DNA from: Pieris napi
Taxonomy: Eukaryota; Arthropoda; Insecta; Lepidoptera; Pieridae
Assembly: GCF_905475465.1 (NCBI RefSeq)
Contig: NC_062249.1
Coordinates: 11,048,501-11,112,500 of the forward strand
Length of the DNA stretch: 64,000 nucleotides
Direction of reading: 5' to 3'
Under the pieces are notes generated by a model. That model saw nothing but the letters and a program-made list of their open reading frames with translations, did not search any database and had not been told where the DNA came from. The translations under genes and the position numbers were made by a program. Positions 24,535 through 34,876 of the stretch are shown piece after piece; positions within the stretch are counted from its first letter, which is position 1; every line of letters begins with the position of its first letter.

Positions 24535-24672
24535 CAACGACGCTTTACGCACACCAACTATTTGTGGAAACAGTGTGTTAATTTCTGAACCGATACGATT
24601 AAGGAACTTTCAAGTTAAGAGCGTACCCTCAAAAGTCGGCAACACATACCAGCCCCCATGGTGATTGCCTCC
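24535..24672 (+). mobile_element. Non-LTR 3' fragment, family A, decayed
   Basis: Weak colinear match to the family: 'cgcacaccaac-atttgtggaa', 'ttctgaaccgatacgattaagg', 'aagagcgtaccctcaaaagtcggcaaca'. It lacks the conserved final tail and is strongly mutated. Confidence 0.45.
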
Positions 24673-24824
24673 GGTACCATAAAACAAGTTTATAACTGAT
24701 TTCTTGAAGGATTTTACTTACTTTGTTTATTTTATTTTTTCTTTGAATTTTGTTATTTTGTGTTTATGTGTGTGTGTTTTCGTATGTAATAAATGTTATG
24801 TCTATGTCTATTTTATAAAAAGAG

Positions 24825-24972
24825 AGGTCGCCCTCGCCACGGTGGGCTGACAATCTTAAAGAAGTTGGTGGAGAAGATTGGGAGAAAAATGCTCAAGATA
24901 GAGAGAGATGGAGCCAATTGGGGGAGATAGTTGAATGCTTCAAAGAATATATGAGGCTTAACTATTATTATT
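24825..24972 (+). pseudogene. Non-LTR RT extreme C-terminus, open frame
   Basis: About 48 codons in one frame: Pro-Ser-Pro-Arg-Trp-Ala-Asp-Asn-Leu-Lys, Asp-Trp-Glu-Lys-Asn-Ala-Gln-Asp-Arg and Trp-Ser-Gln-Leu-Gly-Glu, ending at a TAA near 24972. The (R)PRW-D-(I/L) and W-x3-AQDR-x-W pattern is the usual end of insect endonuclease-RTs. The RT core is missing. A Helitron end (CTAG) follows immediately. Confidence 0.6.
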
Positions 24973-24977
24973 AATTA

Positions 24978-25199
24978 CTAGCTGTACCCTGCCACGCTTC
25001 GCTGTGACGCGAGTGTTTACTCGCTTCCGGAAGATGGCGAGGTCACTGGTACACAGCTGATCGAAAAAACTGTTTTTTCGCGGTCGCAGATATGTGACTG
25101 ATGTAAAAAACAGATAAAAACAATCCTTGCAGATCGGTGCAGAACTTTTTGAGTTTTTGAAGCGTACACAAACCAACATAACCTTTTTAAATATATAGA
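24978..25199 (-). mobile_element. Non-autonomous Helitron, 222 bp
   Basis: Minus strand: TCTATATATTTAAAAAGG at the start (25199) after an A, and CTAG at 24981-24978 before a T. The end is preceded by 'cgcgtcacagcgaagcgtggcagggtacag', in which CGC...GCG arms can fold. The 73-codon minus-strand frame over it is chance. Confidence 0.65.
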
Positions 25200-25604
25200 T
25201 TATACTACATTATGAGCTCTACATGTAACGAGAGTCACACATTAAAATTGATAATTAAGACAAATTAACCCAGATTCTCTTTAAAGGATATTTCATAAAG
25301 ATTTCAGTTCCCGCATAAGCCAATTTAATTACCATGTAAGATAACTCGGTTATGGTATTGATTTGAATGCAGTCTGAATCATCATTACGCCATCATTAAT
25401 CATGTCGAAGCCAACCCTTAGGTACCTGGACGCATTCATGCGTGCGCCCTTGCCTTATCAGCGCCGGGATGGATCATGGACTAGACCCAGTCATGTTAAT
25501 GTCTATAGCGAGATGTTAGATAATACAGTTGTGAAAGTTATCTTCTATTGTTACTATATACAAATATACATCTGGTTATAAAATGAAACATGTGAGAGAT
25601 AATC
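25200..25604. other. No gene recognised
   Basis: 25370-25500 is more GC-rich than its surroundings and contains 'aggtacctggacgcattcatgcgtgcgccc' (a gcattcatgcgtgc near-palindrome), but no coding frame or known repeat. Confidence 0.4.
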
Positions 25605-25735
25605 GGTATAGTGGCTTCAGCGAAGGAATTTCTTCCCTGATCGTATTCGATCGATTCGTAGGTTCGAATTTTGGTTGTGTACCAATGGACTGTCTGTCGC
25701 TGTGCGCATTCAATACTCGCTCGTACATGAAGAAA
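25605..25735 (+). mobile_element. Truncated, mutated SINE
   Basis: 'tagtggcttcagcg', 'taggttcgaa' and 'gtaccaatggact-tctgtcgctgtgcgcattcaatactcgctcg' align with 160-260 of the first SINE. The tRNA-like part has an insertion and the B box is degraded (GGTTCGAATT). The body ends abruptly at about 25735, where RT-derived sequence begins. Confidence 0.6.
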
Positions 25736-25935
25736 CACCCTTACTTGAAAGGGCCCAGTGGGAAGAAGAAAGAGAGGATGCCCACCGAAAACTTGGGAAG
25801 ATGATATAAAAGGGATAGCGGGAAAAAACTGGAAAATTGTCCCATCGGAGGTCGAGTACAAGTGGAAAAATTAAAAAGACATGGACTTACTGTAGTTATA
25901 GTGTACTCGAATAAAGGCTATTTTTATTTATTATT
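25736..25935 (+). pseudogene. Non-LTR RT C-terminal tail, family C, fused to SINE
   Basis: 'aacttgggaagatg-ataaaagggatagcggg', then 'gtcgagtaca' and the terminal 'tactcgaataaaggctatttttattta' match 27640-27800 in order. In-frame stops break the coding part. The minus-strand 107-codon frame at 25538-25861 covers both parts and is a shadow. Confidence 0.55.
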
Positions 25936-26107
25936 TATTTACATGAAGAAAATTTTGTACAGAGTACAGAGTCTTCTCGTCAGAGAGAGAGAGAGTTTGT
26001 ATAGTGTACAGAGTCAATCACATAGTTGCTTATTAGAAAAAAAAATTATTTATTTACTTACACTTTGTTGCATTATAATATAAAAATTTGACATAATTAC
26101 ATGTAAA

Positions 26108-26180
26108 GAAAAGGCCACTGGCCGGCCTTATCGCTTTCGAGCGATCTCTTCCAGGCACCACTGTGAGAAAAGAAGAAGAA
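26108..26180 (+). repeat. Short repeat with ATCGCT/AGCGAT hairpin
   Basis: 'ggccttatcgctttcgagcgatctcttccaggca' contains ATCGCT-TTCG-AGCGAT. I associate the 'cgatctcttccaggca' block with lepidopteran retroelement 3' ends. No second copy lies in the window. Confidence 0.35.
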
Positions 26181-26956
26181 GTGCAAAAATACATGTATTT
26201 TATAGATGTTACGAAACAGAAACTACAAAAATATTACGAAACTTTAAAAAATGTATTTTTATACAGAGTCATGTTATTAATGAATATCATACTCGCAAAA
26301 TTCAACAACCAAAAATTATAAACGTTAAATATTAACAATAGAAAACTATAATGATACCTTATTCCAATTCCACGTACTAAATCTCTATTTTACAAGCATT
26401 TCCCATTATTCAATGTCTTCGACAAAGAAAAAGGATAGAACATTTTAAATTGCTCTCTAAAATCTGCTCCTAATATAATATTCACGGATCTTTCCGCAAT
26501 TTATGGGGTTCTAAATCCATCCGCTGTTTGCGCTATCTATTCCGCTGTAGACCATTGATATTCTGCATACAAACCGAGCCTGATTCGATTGGCTATGAGC
26601 CCAGTTATTAAATCAGTTAGACAAACAACAAACACCTGTGCATCGTACACTGCCGCCCTTACATATCAAGTTCATAACAATACATGAATTAATGATATTA
26701 AGTGATAAACGTGATGCAGCAGTGAATAACTTGAACGCATTAGTTTTAAAGCTTCAAATAGACTGATTATAATGTTATTTAGATTTTCGGTTAGTAGATT
26801 TAGTCCTCATTTTAACATGTGTGATATTTAAGAGAATTATTACGAGAAAAATGCTATTGTTTATAGAACAAATCAGCTTCAGCTTAAATTTTTTTGACAG
26901 ATATTTTGCATGAATAAGTCACTAAATGAATTAATGTTTATATGTCTCTATTCAGT
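26181..26956. other. No gene recognised
   Basis: AT-rich. No long frame or repeat match. Confidence 0.5.
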
Positions 26957-27331
26957 TTTTGAAGTTATACTTCTTTAGGCGCGTTATGAAAAATTGATGA
27001 GAGTGAAATTTTACGATGCGCGCGCACCGTGACACAAAATTAACAAAATGAAGTTGCCCACGGAAGATGCTACGGCATTGGTCATAATTTAAAAACAGCA
27101 TTCGAATAATAATAAAATTTATGTTACACTTAATGTAAGAGAATAATAATAAATATTTATTTATTTAATTTTTCAAATGTAAACTGAACTTTTGTGACTA
27201 TAATGACTCCTTTTCCAGTCGTTGATTATTTAATTGTAATTAATTATTTGCATGCAATCAAAAACTATTTTTAATAATGCCAAAGAAGTATGACTTCTTA
27301 TGCGCGTACATAAGTACACGCACCCTTTTTT
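26957..27331. mobile_element. 375-bp MITE-like repeat, copy 1
   Basis: Nearly identical to 38648-39020 along its whole length ('gcgcgcaccgtgacacaaaat', 'gaagttgcccacggaagatgctacggcattgg'). Inverted end motifs are visible: 'gaagttatacttcttta' at the left and the reverse complement 'agaagtcatacttctttgg' at the right. The right end continues into 'cgcgtacataagtacacgcaccctt'. No coding capacity. Terminal pieces of the same family are at 55331-55392 and 59765-59822. Confidence 0.75.
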
Positions 27332-27424
27332 GGCATAAAGGTTCTGAACTCCGACCGTAACTTAAGTATAAAAATAACAGTCATAGACACATGTATGTCT
27401 ATCATATGGATTGCAAACGTGGAT

Positions 27425-27805
27425 TTAATAAGACGCTAATACAGAAGATTGGAGTATGCCAAAGAGCTGTGGAGCGTTCAATTCTTCGATTGAAAGTTAA
27501 AAACGGTGTGACGTCGTATTACATACAAAAGAGTTAAAACCGGCTAAAATGTGACCGACATTGCCCGCATTTCTGTGATGCCAGTTGGGGCAAGAAGTCT
27601 TGCTTGGAATGGCCCTATGAGAAGAAAAAGGAGAAGACTCCCACGAGAAACTTGGGAAGATGGAATAAAAGGGATGGCGAGCGAGGAATAGAGATAGGTG
27701 GAAGAATTTGGAGGAGGCCATCACTCCGCCGGAGGTCGTGTACTAAGTAGTTAATGACAGAGACTTAATGTAAAGGTACTCGAATACAGGCTATTTTTAT
27801 TTATG
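27425..27805 (+). pseudogene. Non-LTR RT C-terminal fragment, family C
   Basis: Starts with 'gtatgccaaagagctgtggagcg' (Val-Cys-Gln-Arg-Ala-Val-Glu-Arg-Ser), then 'cccacgagaaacttgggaagatggaataaaagggatggc' (Arg-Glu-Thr-Trp-Glu-Asp-Gly-Ile-Lys-Gly-Met), with 'gaatttggaggaggcc' and the tail 'ctcgaatacaggctatttttattta'. Stops and frame changes show decay. The minus-strand frame at 27497-27724 is a shadow. Confidence 0.6.
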
Positions 27806-28554
27806 TCTGTTCAGTTTATTAAGTACTTTATGAACTAGTTCAGTCAGAAACAGACAAATTTATGACCTTTTCCATTTAATTTTATCATACTATTAACTAT
27901 TCATAGCTTATAAAATCTAATGTCTGCTTGGTTAGTAACTACTTGAAGCATTGATAACACTTGCGATTAAATGTAAACTTGTTTAAGTATTTACGGCTGA
28001 ATATCAAAATCGTGTCATACACATGATTATTACGTTGGATAATAATAATCAAATTAATTAAGATAGGCGCAGATCACGTGAGAAGCGGCAGTATTAACTA
28101 CATCAAATCATAATAGTGCCTTGTAATTGAGTTGAGGCAATCTGATAGAGCGGTTACATTAGCTTGATTTAGGCTATTGCAATCACATTAGTTTACAATA
28201 GTTATTGGAAATTATAATAACTTTTATAATGGATATAAAAGTGTGATGACGAACTTCAGAAATAATATATGTAATTTATACATTGCGTTTTTACCTTTAA
28301 ATAGTTCTCGCGTAATATGATGCGAGTATGTGTAAAATAAAATATATGGCTTTAAAAAATAACATATCCTATATGTTGCAATTATAGTATGTGTTTAACC
28401 AATAGATGTCGTTGTTTTGTTGTGACAATCGTATAATTTGTTCAAGGGAAATTTCTAATCAATTTCTCAGCCATACAATTGGTGTTTATTGTAGGATACG
28501 CTACGACGTGCTACGGTAGTAAGTTTTGCTAAAAAGCTGTAATTTCATTTGTAT
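27806..28554. other. No gene recognised
   Basis: AT-rich. Nothing identified. Confidence 0.5.
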
Positions 28555-28690
28555 ACGAGGAAGGAATTTGTATTTTAACTTTAAAGGTCCCAATATAGAA
28601 TTATTACGGAAATACTAGTAGGAAGCAGAAGCAGCTGTTGGAGAACACGAAAAACTGCCTTAAATGATTATTGATTACTTGGAGAGTAAA
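28555..28690 (-). mobile_element. Family A 3' fragment, strongly decayed
   Basis: On the minus strand 'aaggcagttttt', 'cagctgcttctgcttcctactagtatttcc' and 'ttgggacctttaaag' line up in order with the family's 'aaggcagtttttgcc', 'cagctgcc-actgaaatatttcc' and 'cgacttgggacctt' blocks. A similar decayed copy is at 37165-37290. Confidence 0.4.
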
Positions 28691-29131
28691 CTGTAAAGGA
28701 CATCAAGATCCATCCAGAACACACGGTGGCTATTCTGCAAATGTTTTTATTTTTATTTAGCCACTTTTGTATTACGTTTTGAAGGTAAAACAAAACGACG
28801 CTTTTTAATACTTATGAGAGTTTTAAACTATTAATAACAAGACAAATTCTTCATTTTGTGTTTATGAAAGAATTTAAATCGTAATCATTGAGTTCTTTAT
28901 TCTCAAACGATATTCTAAATTGCCTGTAAATGACAGGCGTTTAATAGAAATATAAGAACCAATTCACTGAATCGAAATAATTTTATTTTAAAAATTAAAT
29001 AATCGTAGAAATAACCAAACTTGTTTATTTAATGCCAACTCCGTGAGTTAGTGGTTAGATCTACGTGAAGTTCAAACTAGAAGAATCGATTTCCGACGAA
29101 GTTAAATTTATAATAATATTAAATTTTATCT
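28691..29131. other. No gene recognised
   Basis: AT-rich spacer. Confidence 0.45.
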
Positions 29132-29407
29132 TTCAAACTCAAAATAACTTTAAATATATAGGTAAACAAGTACACTTATGAACGTCAACAGAAAAGATGT
29201 TAAATTGATTCTAAATTTACATTTACTACCAGTTCGCAAAGGCGTAGAGCGGACAAGAAGAACTGGCAAGAAACTCTCCGCCACTCTTTTTAATCGCCAA
29301 GTTTTGAGTCATACAAATTGTTTGAATTGGAGCAAATCAATCCCAAAGATAAGGATCATTTAAATATTCGTCAAATTTGTAAAAAGCTTTATTGATTAAT
29401 TTACGCA
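29132..29407 (-). mobile_element. LINE 3' end, family B, third copy
   Basis: Minus-strand copy of 7785-8130 from the 'gatt-atttg-tccaattcaaac' coding end through 'gagtggcggagagtttcttg' to the 'ttttgagtttgaaag' tail. Both hairpin arms CCAGTTC (29229-29235) and GAACTGG (29260-29266) are intact. Shorter at the 5' side than the other copies. Confidence 0.65.
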
Positions 29408-29919
29408 TTTTGTTGTTGACTAAAGATAAAGCTGTCTTGTACATGTGAAGGCGGTTGAAATGTTAAATAGTAAAAATTACATATAATATATCTCTTTCGT
29501 AAAAACCGAATCTATGATTTCCGAGCAGAGCTTTGAAATCGCATGTCAATTGTTTTATAAATTCACGTATTTGTGCAGCTAGACGGGAGTAAGAATTTAA
29601 ACTACATAATTGAGATTTCAACTAAAAGCATTCACAGAATAATTATTTTAACAAGTTAAAAGCTTACAGTGTTACACCAAAAGGGACCCGTGACGTATTC
29701 ATAGAGTTAAGTACTATTTCCCCAAGTAACTTCCTTTTTCATCGCTTTTGTTTAAAATTTTAGTGGGTTATTAAAACTTAGTAATTCGCTATGTTTACTA
29801 ACCCTTTTACGGTATAAAATATTTTATATGCTAACATTTTTAGTAGCTTTTTACTCCTTGGTACGAAATATATTATAGTAATACCATTAAGACTTTGGAG
29901 GATAATATTAAAAGTATGT
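29408..29919. other. No gene recognised
   Basis: AT-rich spacer. Confidence 0.45.
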
Positions 29920-30055
29920 CCTTCAAGAAAGGAGCGTGCTAATTCTTAAAAGGCCGGCAACGCACTTGTGAGCCTTCTGGCAATGTGAGTATCCATGGGC
30001 GAAGGTATCACTAAACATCAGGTGAGCCTTCTACCCGTTTGCCTCCTATTACATA
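29920..30055 (+). mobile_element. Non-LTR 3' fragment, family A
   Basis: 'aaaggccggcaacgcacttgtg', 'atccatgggcgaaggtatcact' and 'caggtgagccttctacccgtttgcctcc' match the family tail. It is followed directly by an (AT)n run at 30057-30075, a typical retrotransposon tail or integration context. Confidence 0.65.
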
Positions 30056-30075
30056 AATATATATATATATATATA

Positions 30076-30689
30076 AGATTTAAATAAAAAAAACATTCGC
30101 TAGGCCATAGCGTCAGTAGTTCTGCAGAAGAATATGCTAACCAGTTGAAGGCAGCTAGGTAAATTTAGAAGCAGAGGTGAAGCTTTTGTGCAGTCAAAAG
30201 ATTATTAGTTTAACTTGAATTTGTATATTTAAAATCAGAAATATTAGTTTATAAATATCGAAATGAGAGTTGCATGTTAAATCTGCTATACGAATTTATC
30301 TAATACAAAAACTTAACTAATTACGTTAAGTAATAAAACTGTTACTGTTCATTGGGTACTATTTATAGTAAATAATATCGTAACTACTATACTAACTTAA
30401 CCTTCTTTTTATAAAAAGACCGTTTATTTTTTCGAAGTTAAATCACATGACTTCCAAGAAAGAACTTTATATCTGCGCAAACCAGTGAATCAACAAACTA
30501 CGTTAGGGGACCCGATTTCAAAGTAAATAACGTGAAATGGATAAGTCAACAAAGGAATAATACAGTCAAATTACGATCATTACATTGCTGTAGATATCAG
30601 TATAATTACGATTGACATTTATAAAATTCTTAGTATAATAAGCATTGTATGTTATAAAATATATAGTAAACTAAGCCGGGTTCTTACGG
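30076..30689. other. No gene recognised
   Basis: AT-rich spacer. Confidence 0.45.
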
Positions 30690-31075
30690 GTGTTTTGCCG
30701 ACCTTTCAAGGAATGGTCTTTTCTTGAAGGTCCCTAAGTCGTATTGGTTTGGAAATATCTCTACTGGCAGCTGGTTCTGCAAAGACATGGTGCGCAACAG
30801 AAAGTGCATTAAAAAGTGCTGTGTTGTGGAATACCAGGCGTCGAGATGGAAAAGATAGAATTTCGCATTTTGCCTCGGCGTCCGCTCATGGAGTTCAGCA
30901 TTAGGTATTAGTGCGAACAATTCTTTAGATTACTCTTCATGATAATTATGGCAGAAGATGCTAAGGGAATCAACATTTCTTCGCCAAGCTAAAATATCAG
31001 AAACAGCAGGTCCTCGTCGACACAAGCCGCGCTGCGTTGGAAGTGCTCAAATGGAGCTGATACTAGGGGTATATT
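30690..31075 (-). mobile_element. Non-LTR 3' region, family A, with longer RT C-terminus
   Basis: A 78-codon minus-strand frame reads Phe-Ala-Leu-Ile-Pro-Asn-Ala-Glu-Leu-His-Glu-Arg-Thr, then Leu-Asp-Ala-Trp-Tyr-Ser-Thr-Thr, then Pro-Val-Glu-Ile-Phe-Pro-Asn-Gln-Tyr-Asp-Leu-Gly. It reaches further into the polymerase C-terminus than the other copies. Upstream, 'cttggcgaagaaatgttgattc' matches the start of 44218-44565. The conserved extreme tail is missing. Confidence 0.65.
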
Positions 31076-31231
31076 AAAATGAGGGTTAAAAAAATACTCA
31101 ATCAACTACTGAATAATAATAATAAATAATAATAAATAATAAAATATTTATTTGTTTTCTCTCACACAAAAAAAAAAAAAAAATACAGACACAAAATACA
31201 AATTTCAGCATTAACAGGCAAAATCTGTGTG

Positions 31232-31281
31232 AGAGACTGGCGACTGTACTAGGATACCTGTATTACAGATTGCCAGTCCCT
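31232..31281 (-). repeat. LINE 3' UTR stem-loop
   Basis: In the sense (minus) strand GAGGGACTGGC pairs with GCCAGTCTCTC with one G-T pair, enclosing CTGTAATACAGG. Plus-strand arms are at 31235-31241 and 31272-31278. The same architecture is in the LINE tails at 1447-1600 and 55850-55990. In non-LTR elements such 3' structures can serve as recognition sites for the element's own RT; that role here is an inference. Confidence 0.65.
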
Positions 31282-31533
31282 CCGCATCCGGACCGAATGG
31301 AATTTAAGTAGGTACATCAATTTGATCGAGAAACTATTACAAATATTACAAATATACTCACATTTAAGTGGGTGTATGTGATGGTGCATGTATGGTTTAG
31401 TGTATGTAAGTGTTAATGTATGTATGTGTTAGTGAATTTATGACTTAGTGTATATATGTCTTAGTGAAGCATATATGAGCATGGGTGATAGTGTACCTAT
31501 GTACTCGTATACATAACGTGTTAGTGTTAGGTA

Positions 31534-34359
31534 TTAGCTGAGGACTACTAACAACTTCTCAGTCCCCTCGTAGTCTAGATTTTTAAGCCATTTGACTGTA
31601 GCTTTTTTACACTCATATTTAGTAAGCGGATATATGTTGATCAACCTGTTTATCTTGTTATATAGGTGACAGCCCATAAAACCAAAAAACCTTCTTGAGA
31701 AAGCTGTGGACCAACGGGTATCTGAGGTGCAGACTTTATATTTGCATCGTTTGTTGTCATTCAAAGAAGGATCATAGCGAGTTATGGAGTGTTGTTTGAG
31801 CACAGTGTTCAGTATAAATAGTTGACGAACACTCAACACGTCAGATAAAAGATATAGATCTTTGGTAGGGTAAAAAAATGGTTTAGAATAACTTACTTTC
31901 AATAACGCACGCTGAGCCCTCTCCAGTTTTATAAGATTAGTTTTACAAGCCCCTCCCCAGACAGTAACACAATAGCTTAAAACGGATTGGCAGAGGGATT
32001 GATAAACCACTTTAATTATCGATTTTTCAGCAATATTACGGAGATTCTTAAAGGTGAAGATAAGTTTCCGAGTTCGCGATAGTAGCAGGTCAATGTGGTA
32101 GTTAAAATTTAGCGTGCTATCAACAACGACACCTAGATACTTAGTATTGTTGGCAACAAAGATCTTTTGACAGTCACAAGAATCAGTATCAGAACATACA
32201 TGAGCAGTTAAACCAAGGTTAGTACTAGAACCAGGAGTTTTTATATAGAACGGTATACATTTAGTTTTATTGACATTGATAGTTAGGGCATTCATTCTGA
32301 GCCATTTGTTAACAACGTCGAATCCTCTTTGAGCAATGTCGACAGTATCTTTCCAGCTATCACCATGAAACACAAGTGCAGTATCATCTGCAAATGTTAT
32401 TATTTTACCATTTTGTAACTGGAGGTCACAAAGATCATTGATAAATGCCAGAAACAGTGTCGGACCTAAAACACTACCCTGTGGCACACCATAGCGTATC
32501 GGCAAATCGTCACTAACAATGTTGCCCACCCTTACTCTTTGCTGTCTATCACTCAAGTAGCTTTCAAATAGTTTAAGCTGCAAACCACGTATACCCAAAG
32601 CCTCCAATTTATCCAGCAGAATAGGACCAGCGACCGCGTCAAAAGCTTTTGCAATGTCCAAAAATACAGCTAAAATTTTATTTTTCTTATTTAGTTTTGT
32701 AACAATATGATCAGTTAATTGATGAACTGCGTCGCTTGTTGATGAACCCGGTCTGAATCCAAACTGTGAGCTGGAGAGTAGGTTATTACTTTCTAAATAA
32801 TCGATGAGGCGTTTGTTTATCAATTTCTCAATGATTTTGGATAGGGTAGATAGTTTAGAAATAGGTCGGTAGTTACCGACACAATCTCTATTACCACCTT
32901 TAAAAACCGGAATTACTTCAGCTAGCTTGAATAGGTCCGGAAAGATCCCAGTAGAAAGAATCAAATTAAATATATATGTAAGTGGAGGGACTAAGATTTC
33001 ATGATAACGTTTGAGAAAGGCTCCAGAAATATTATCTCTGCCCGCAGCACCGTCCTTCTTCAGTTGCAAGATAAGAGATTGAACTTCAACTTCATCAGTA
33101 GGTAGCATGACGAATGAGGACAGTGTAGGATTGATTGATGGTTTTTTATAAGAGCTATTAGAATATGATTTTTCGGCAATATCTTTCCCGATAGAAACGA
33201 AATATTTATTAATGTTGTTGACTGAGACCATCGGGTCCAGTGGAGAGACCAATTCAAGTGCAGTGCTAGTTGTATTGTTAGAGTAGGTTAGTTGTTTGAT
33301 AGTGTCCCAGAGAACTTTTGTATTAGTCTTAGCAGCTTTAAGTAGGCGGTTGCTCTCATAAGTATTTTTAATATTTTTTAAAAGTGAGTTGCAAAAATTT
33401 CTATACCTCTTGTAAGTTAACGTTAATATTTCGTTACTAGGATTTTTTCTTGATTTTTGATGTAGTTTGTCACGATGCTTTACACATCTTAGTAGACCTG
33501 CAGTCATCCAAGGCCTCTTGATCCTTTTACGATTTGGGATGGTTAAAGTTTTCGTATTTGCTTTAATTACAGTGTCAAGCGCAGTCAGAAGAAATGCTGT
33601 TGCCTCATTGGGATCAGTCATTTTATATACAAGGCTTAGATTTAAGTTCTTCATAGCATCGTCCAAAGACGGGTAATCAATCTTTTTCAGAGATGAGTAT
33701 TTGTCAGTCATAGTGCTACGTTCAAGTTTCAGAATTAAAGTGTCGTGATCCGTGACTGAGGTTTCAGCAACATAACAAAAGACGCGATAAGAACATTTTA
33801 GTATTACATGGTCAAGACAAGTCCTGCCATGAGTTGGAAATATGTGGGCTGGCAATAAACCGTGAGAAGCCAACATATTCAAATACGTTGAAGAATTAAC
33901 ATCCTTATTGTTATCCAATATATCAATATTGATATCACCTATCAGAACTTTATGTGGACTACTAATCTCAGAAAGAAGTTTGTCAAGAGATACCAAAAAC
34001 CGTTGAACATCTTTGTAACCAGGTGGTCTATATACTGCAATTAGTGTTACATTATCCTCAAGGTTAATCAGTAAACAGTTGGCATCACAAAGTTCAGGCT
34101 CGGATATAACTAATTTCAAATGTTTTTTGTAAAATACTACAACTCCTTCATTCTGTGTGAAGTTTTTCTCGGTTAGAGCAGAGTTGTATCACTCAAGAGA
34201 TGGTAAGTTACGATTATTATGCAGCCAACATTCCGTTAAGATAATTAAGTCCCAATCAGTCCTGGATCTAAACAATAAGGTTTGAAAATCAGAAAAGTTA
34301 CGATTTATACTACGAATGTTTTGATGGATAATTTTTAGACACTTATTCGGGCAGTTCAT
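31534..34359 (-). pseudogene. LINE ORF2: endonuclease-reverse transcriptase, one stop
   Basis: Starting at the ATG at 34359 the frame would give 941 codons. A TGA at 34191-34189 interrupts it after 56 codons; the following 861-codon part is open to 31534. APE endonuclease: His-Gln-Asn-Ile-Arg-Ser and Thr-Glu-Cys-Trp before the stop; after it Gly-Asp-Ile-Asn (residue about 141 of the full frame) and Thr-Asp-His-Asp (about 203). Reverse transcriptase: Asn-Tyr-Arg-Pro-Ile-Ser (about 496), Leu-Asp-Ile-Ala-Lys-Ala-Phe-Asp (motif A, about 567), Val-Pro-Gln-Gly-Ser (about 625) and Phe-Ala-Asp-Asp (catalytic motif C, about 656). It would nick target DNA and copy the LINE RNA. The catalytic RT aspartates are intact, so this is probably a recent copy; the stop falls in the endonuclease and would block a full product. 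Confidence 0.88.
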
Positions 34360-34876
34360 AAGTCTCTGGCAGTCCTCTATGTCACAAAGAGAAGATTGTG
34401 CAACATCAAGTTTATCGATATCATTTATAATTGCATTAGTTTTATCGAATTTTATTTATTGAGTCCGCAACTATGGTAAGACAAAAAGGCACGCGGTACA
34501 GCACAACCCTACGAGGATTCCACAATCCCGGGGACAACGCCACACAAATGAGACCAACACAATACACATACACACGGCACGAAAACAGACTGAGATTGTT
34601 GTTAACAGTTACATTCTTTCTATGAGTACACTTTGTATAAATTGAGTGCAAGTGATGTATAATTTCAGTGAGTGTGTGAATATAGGTTAAAATAAGTGTA
34701 AGAGCAAATACAAATTCAAACGAAAATACATTATAGACTAAACGAGAACTTAACATGAAAAAATTGACTAAGGTAATTTTATTACTAGCAAGACTAAAGT
34801 AAATCAATAGAAATAAATAACAATATACAGTTAATTGGCAATATAGGTTAATGAGAAAGCAGTTACATGCAATGAG
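34360..34876 (-). other. LINE inter-ORF spacer
   Basis: About 520 bases between the ORF1 stop and the first ORF2 ATG. An in-frame TAA lies 24 codons ahead of that ATG, just beyond a short coding-like stretch that resembles the ORF2 N-terminus. ORF2 may therefore start at a non-AUG codon or by reinitiation. The 121-codon frame inside the spacer (34442-34807) is hydrophobic with no motif and is not called. Confidence 0.5.

Noticed and set aside
33467..33676. Plus-strand frames inside the LINE (also 35103-35474 and 35727-35909)
   Set aside because: Antisense to intact ORF1 and ORF2 with no independent motif.
34442..34807. 121-codon frame between LINE ORF1 and ORF2
   Set aside because: Hydrophobic, AT-driven, no family signature; lies in the spacer.
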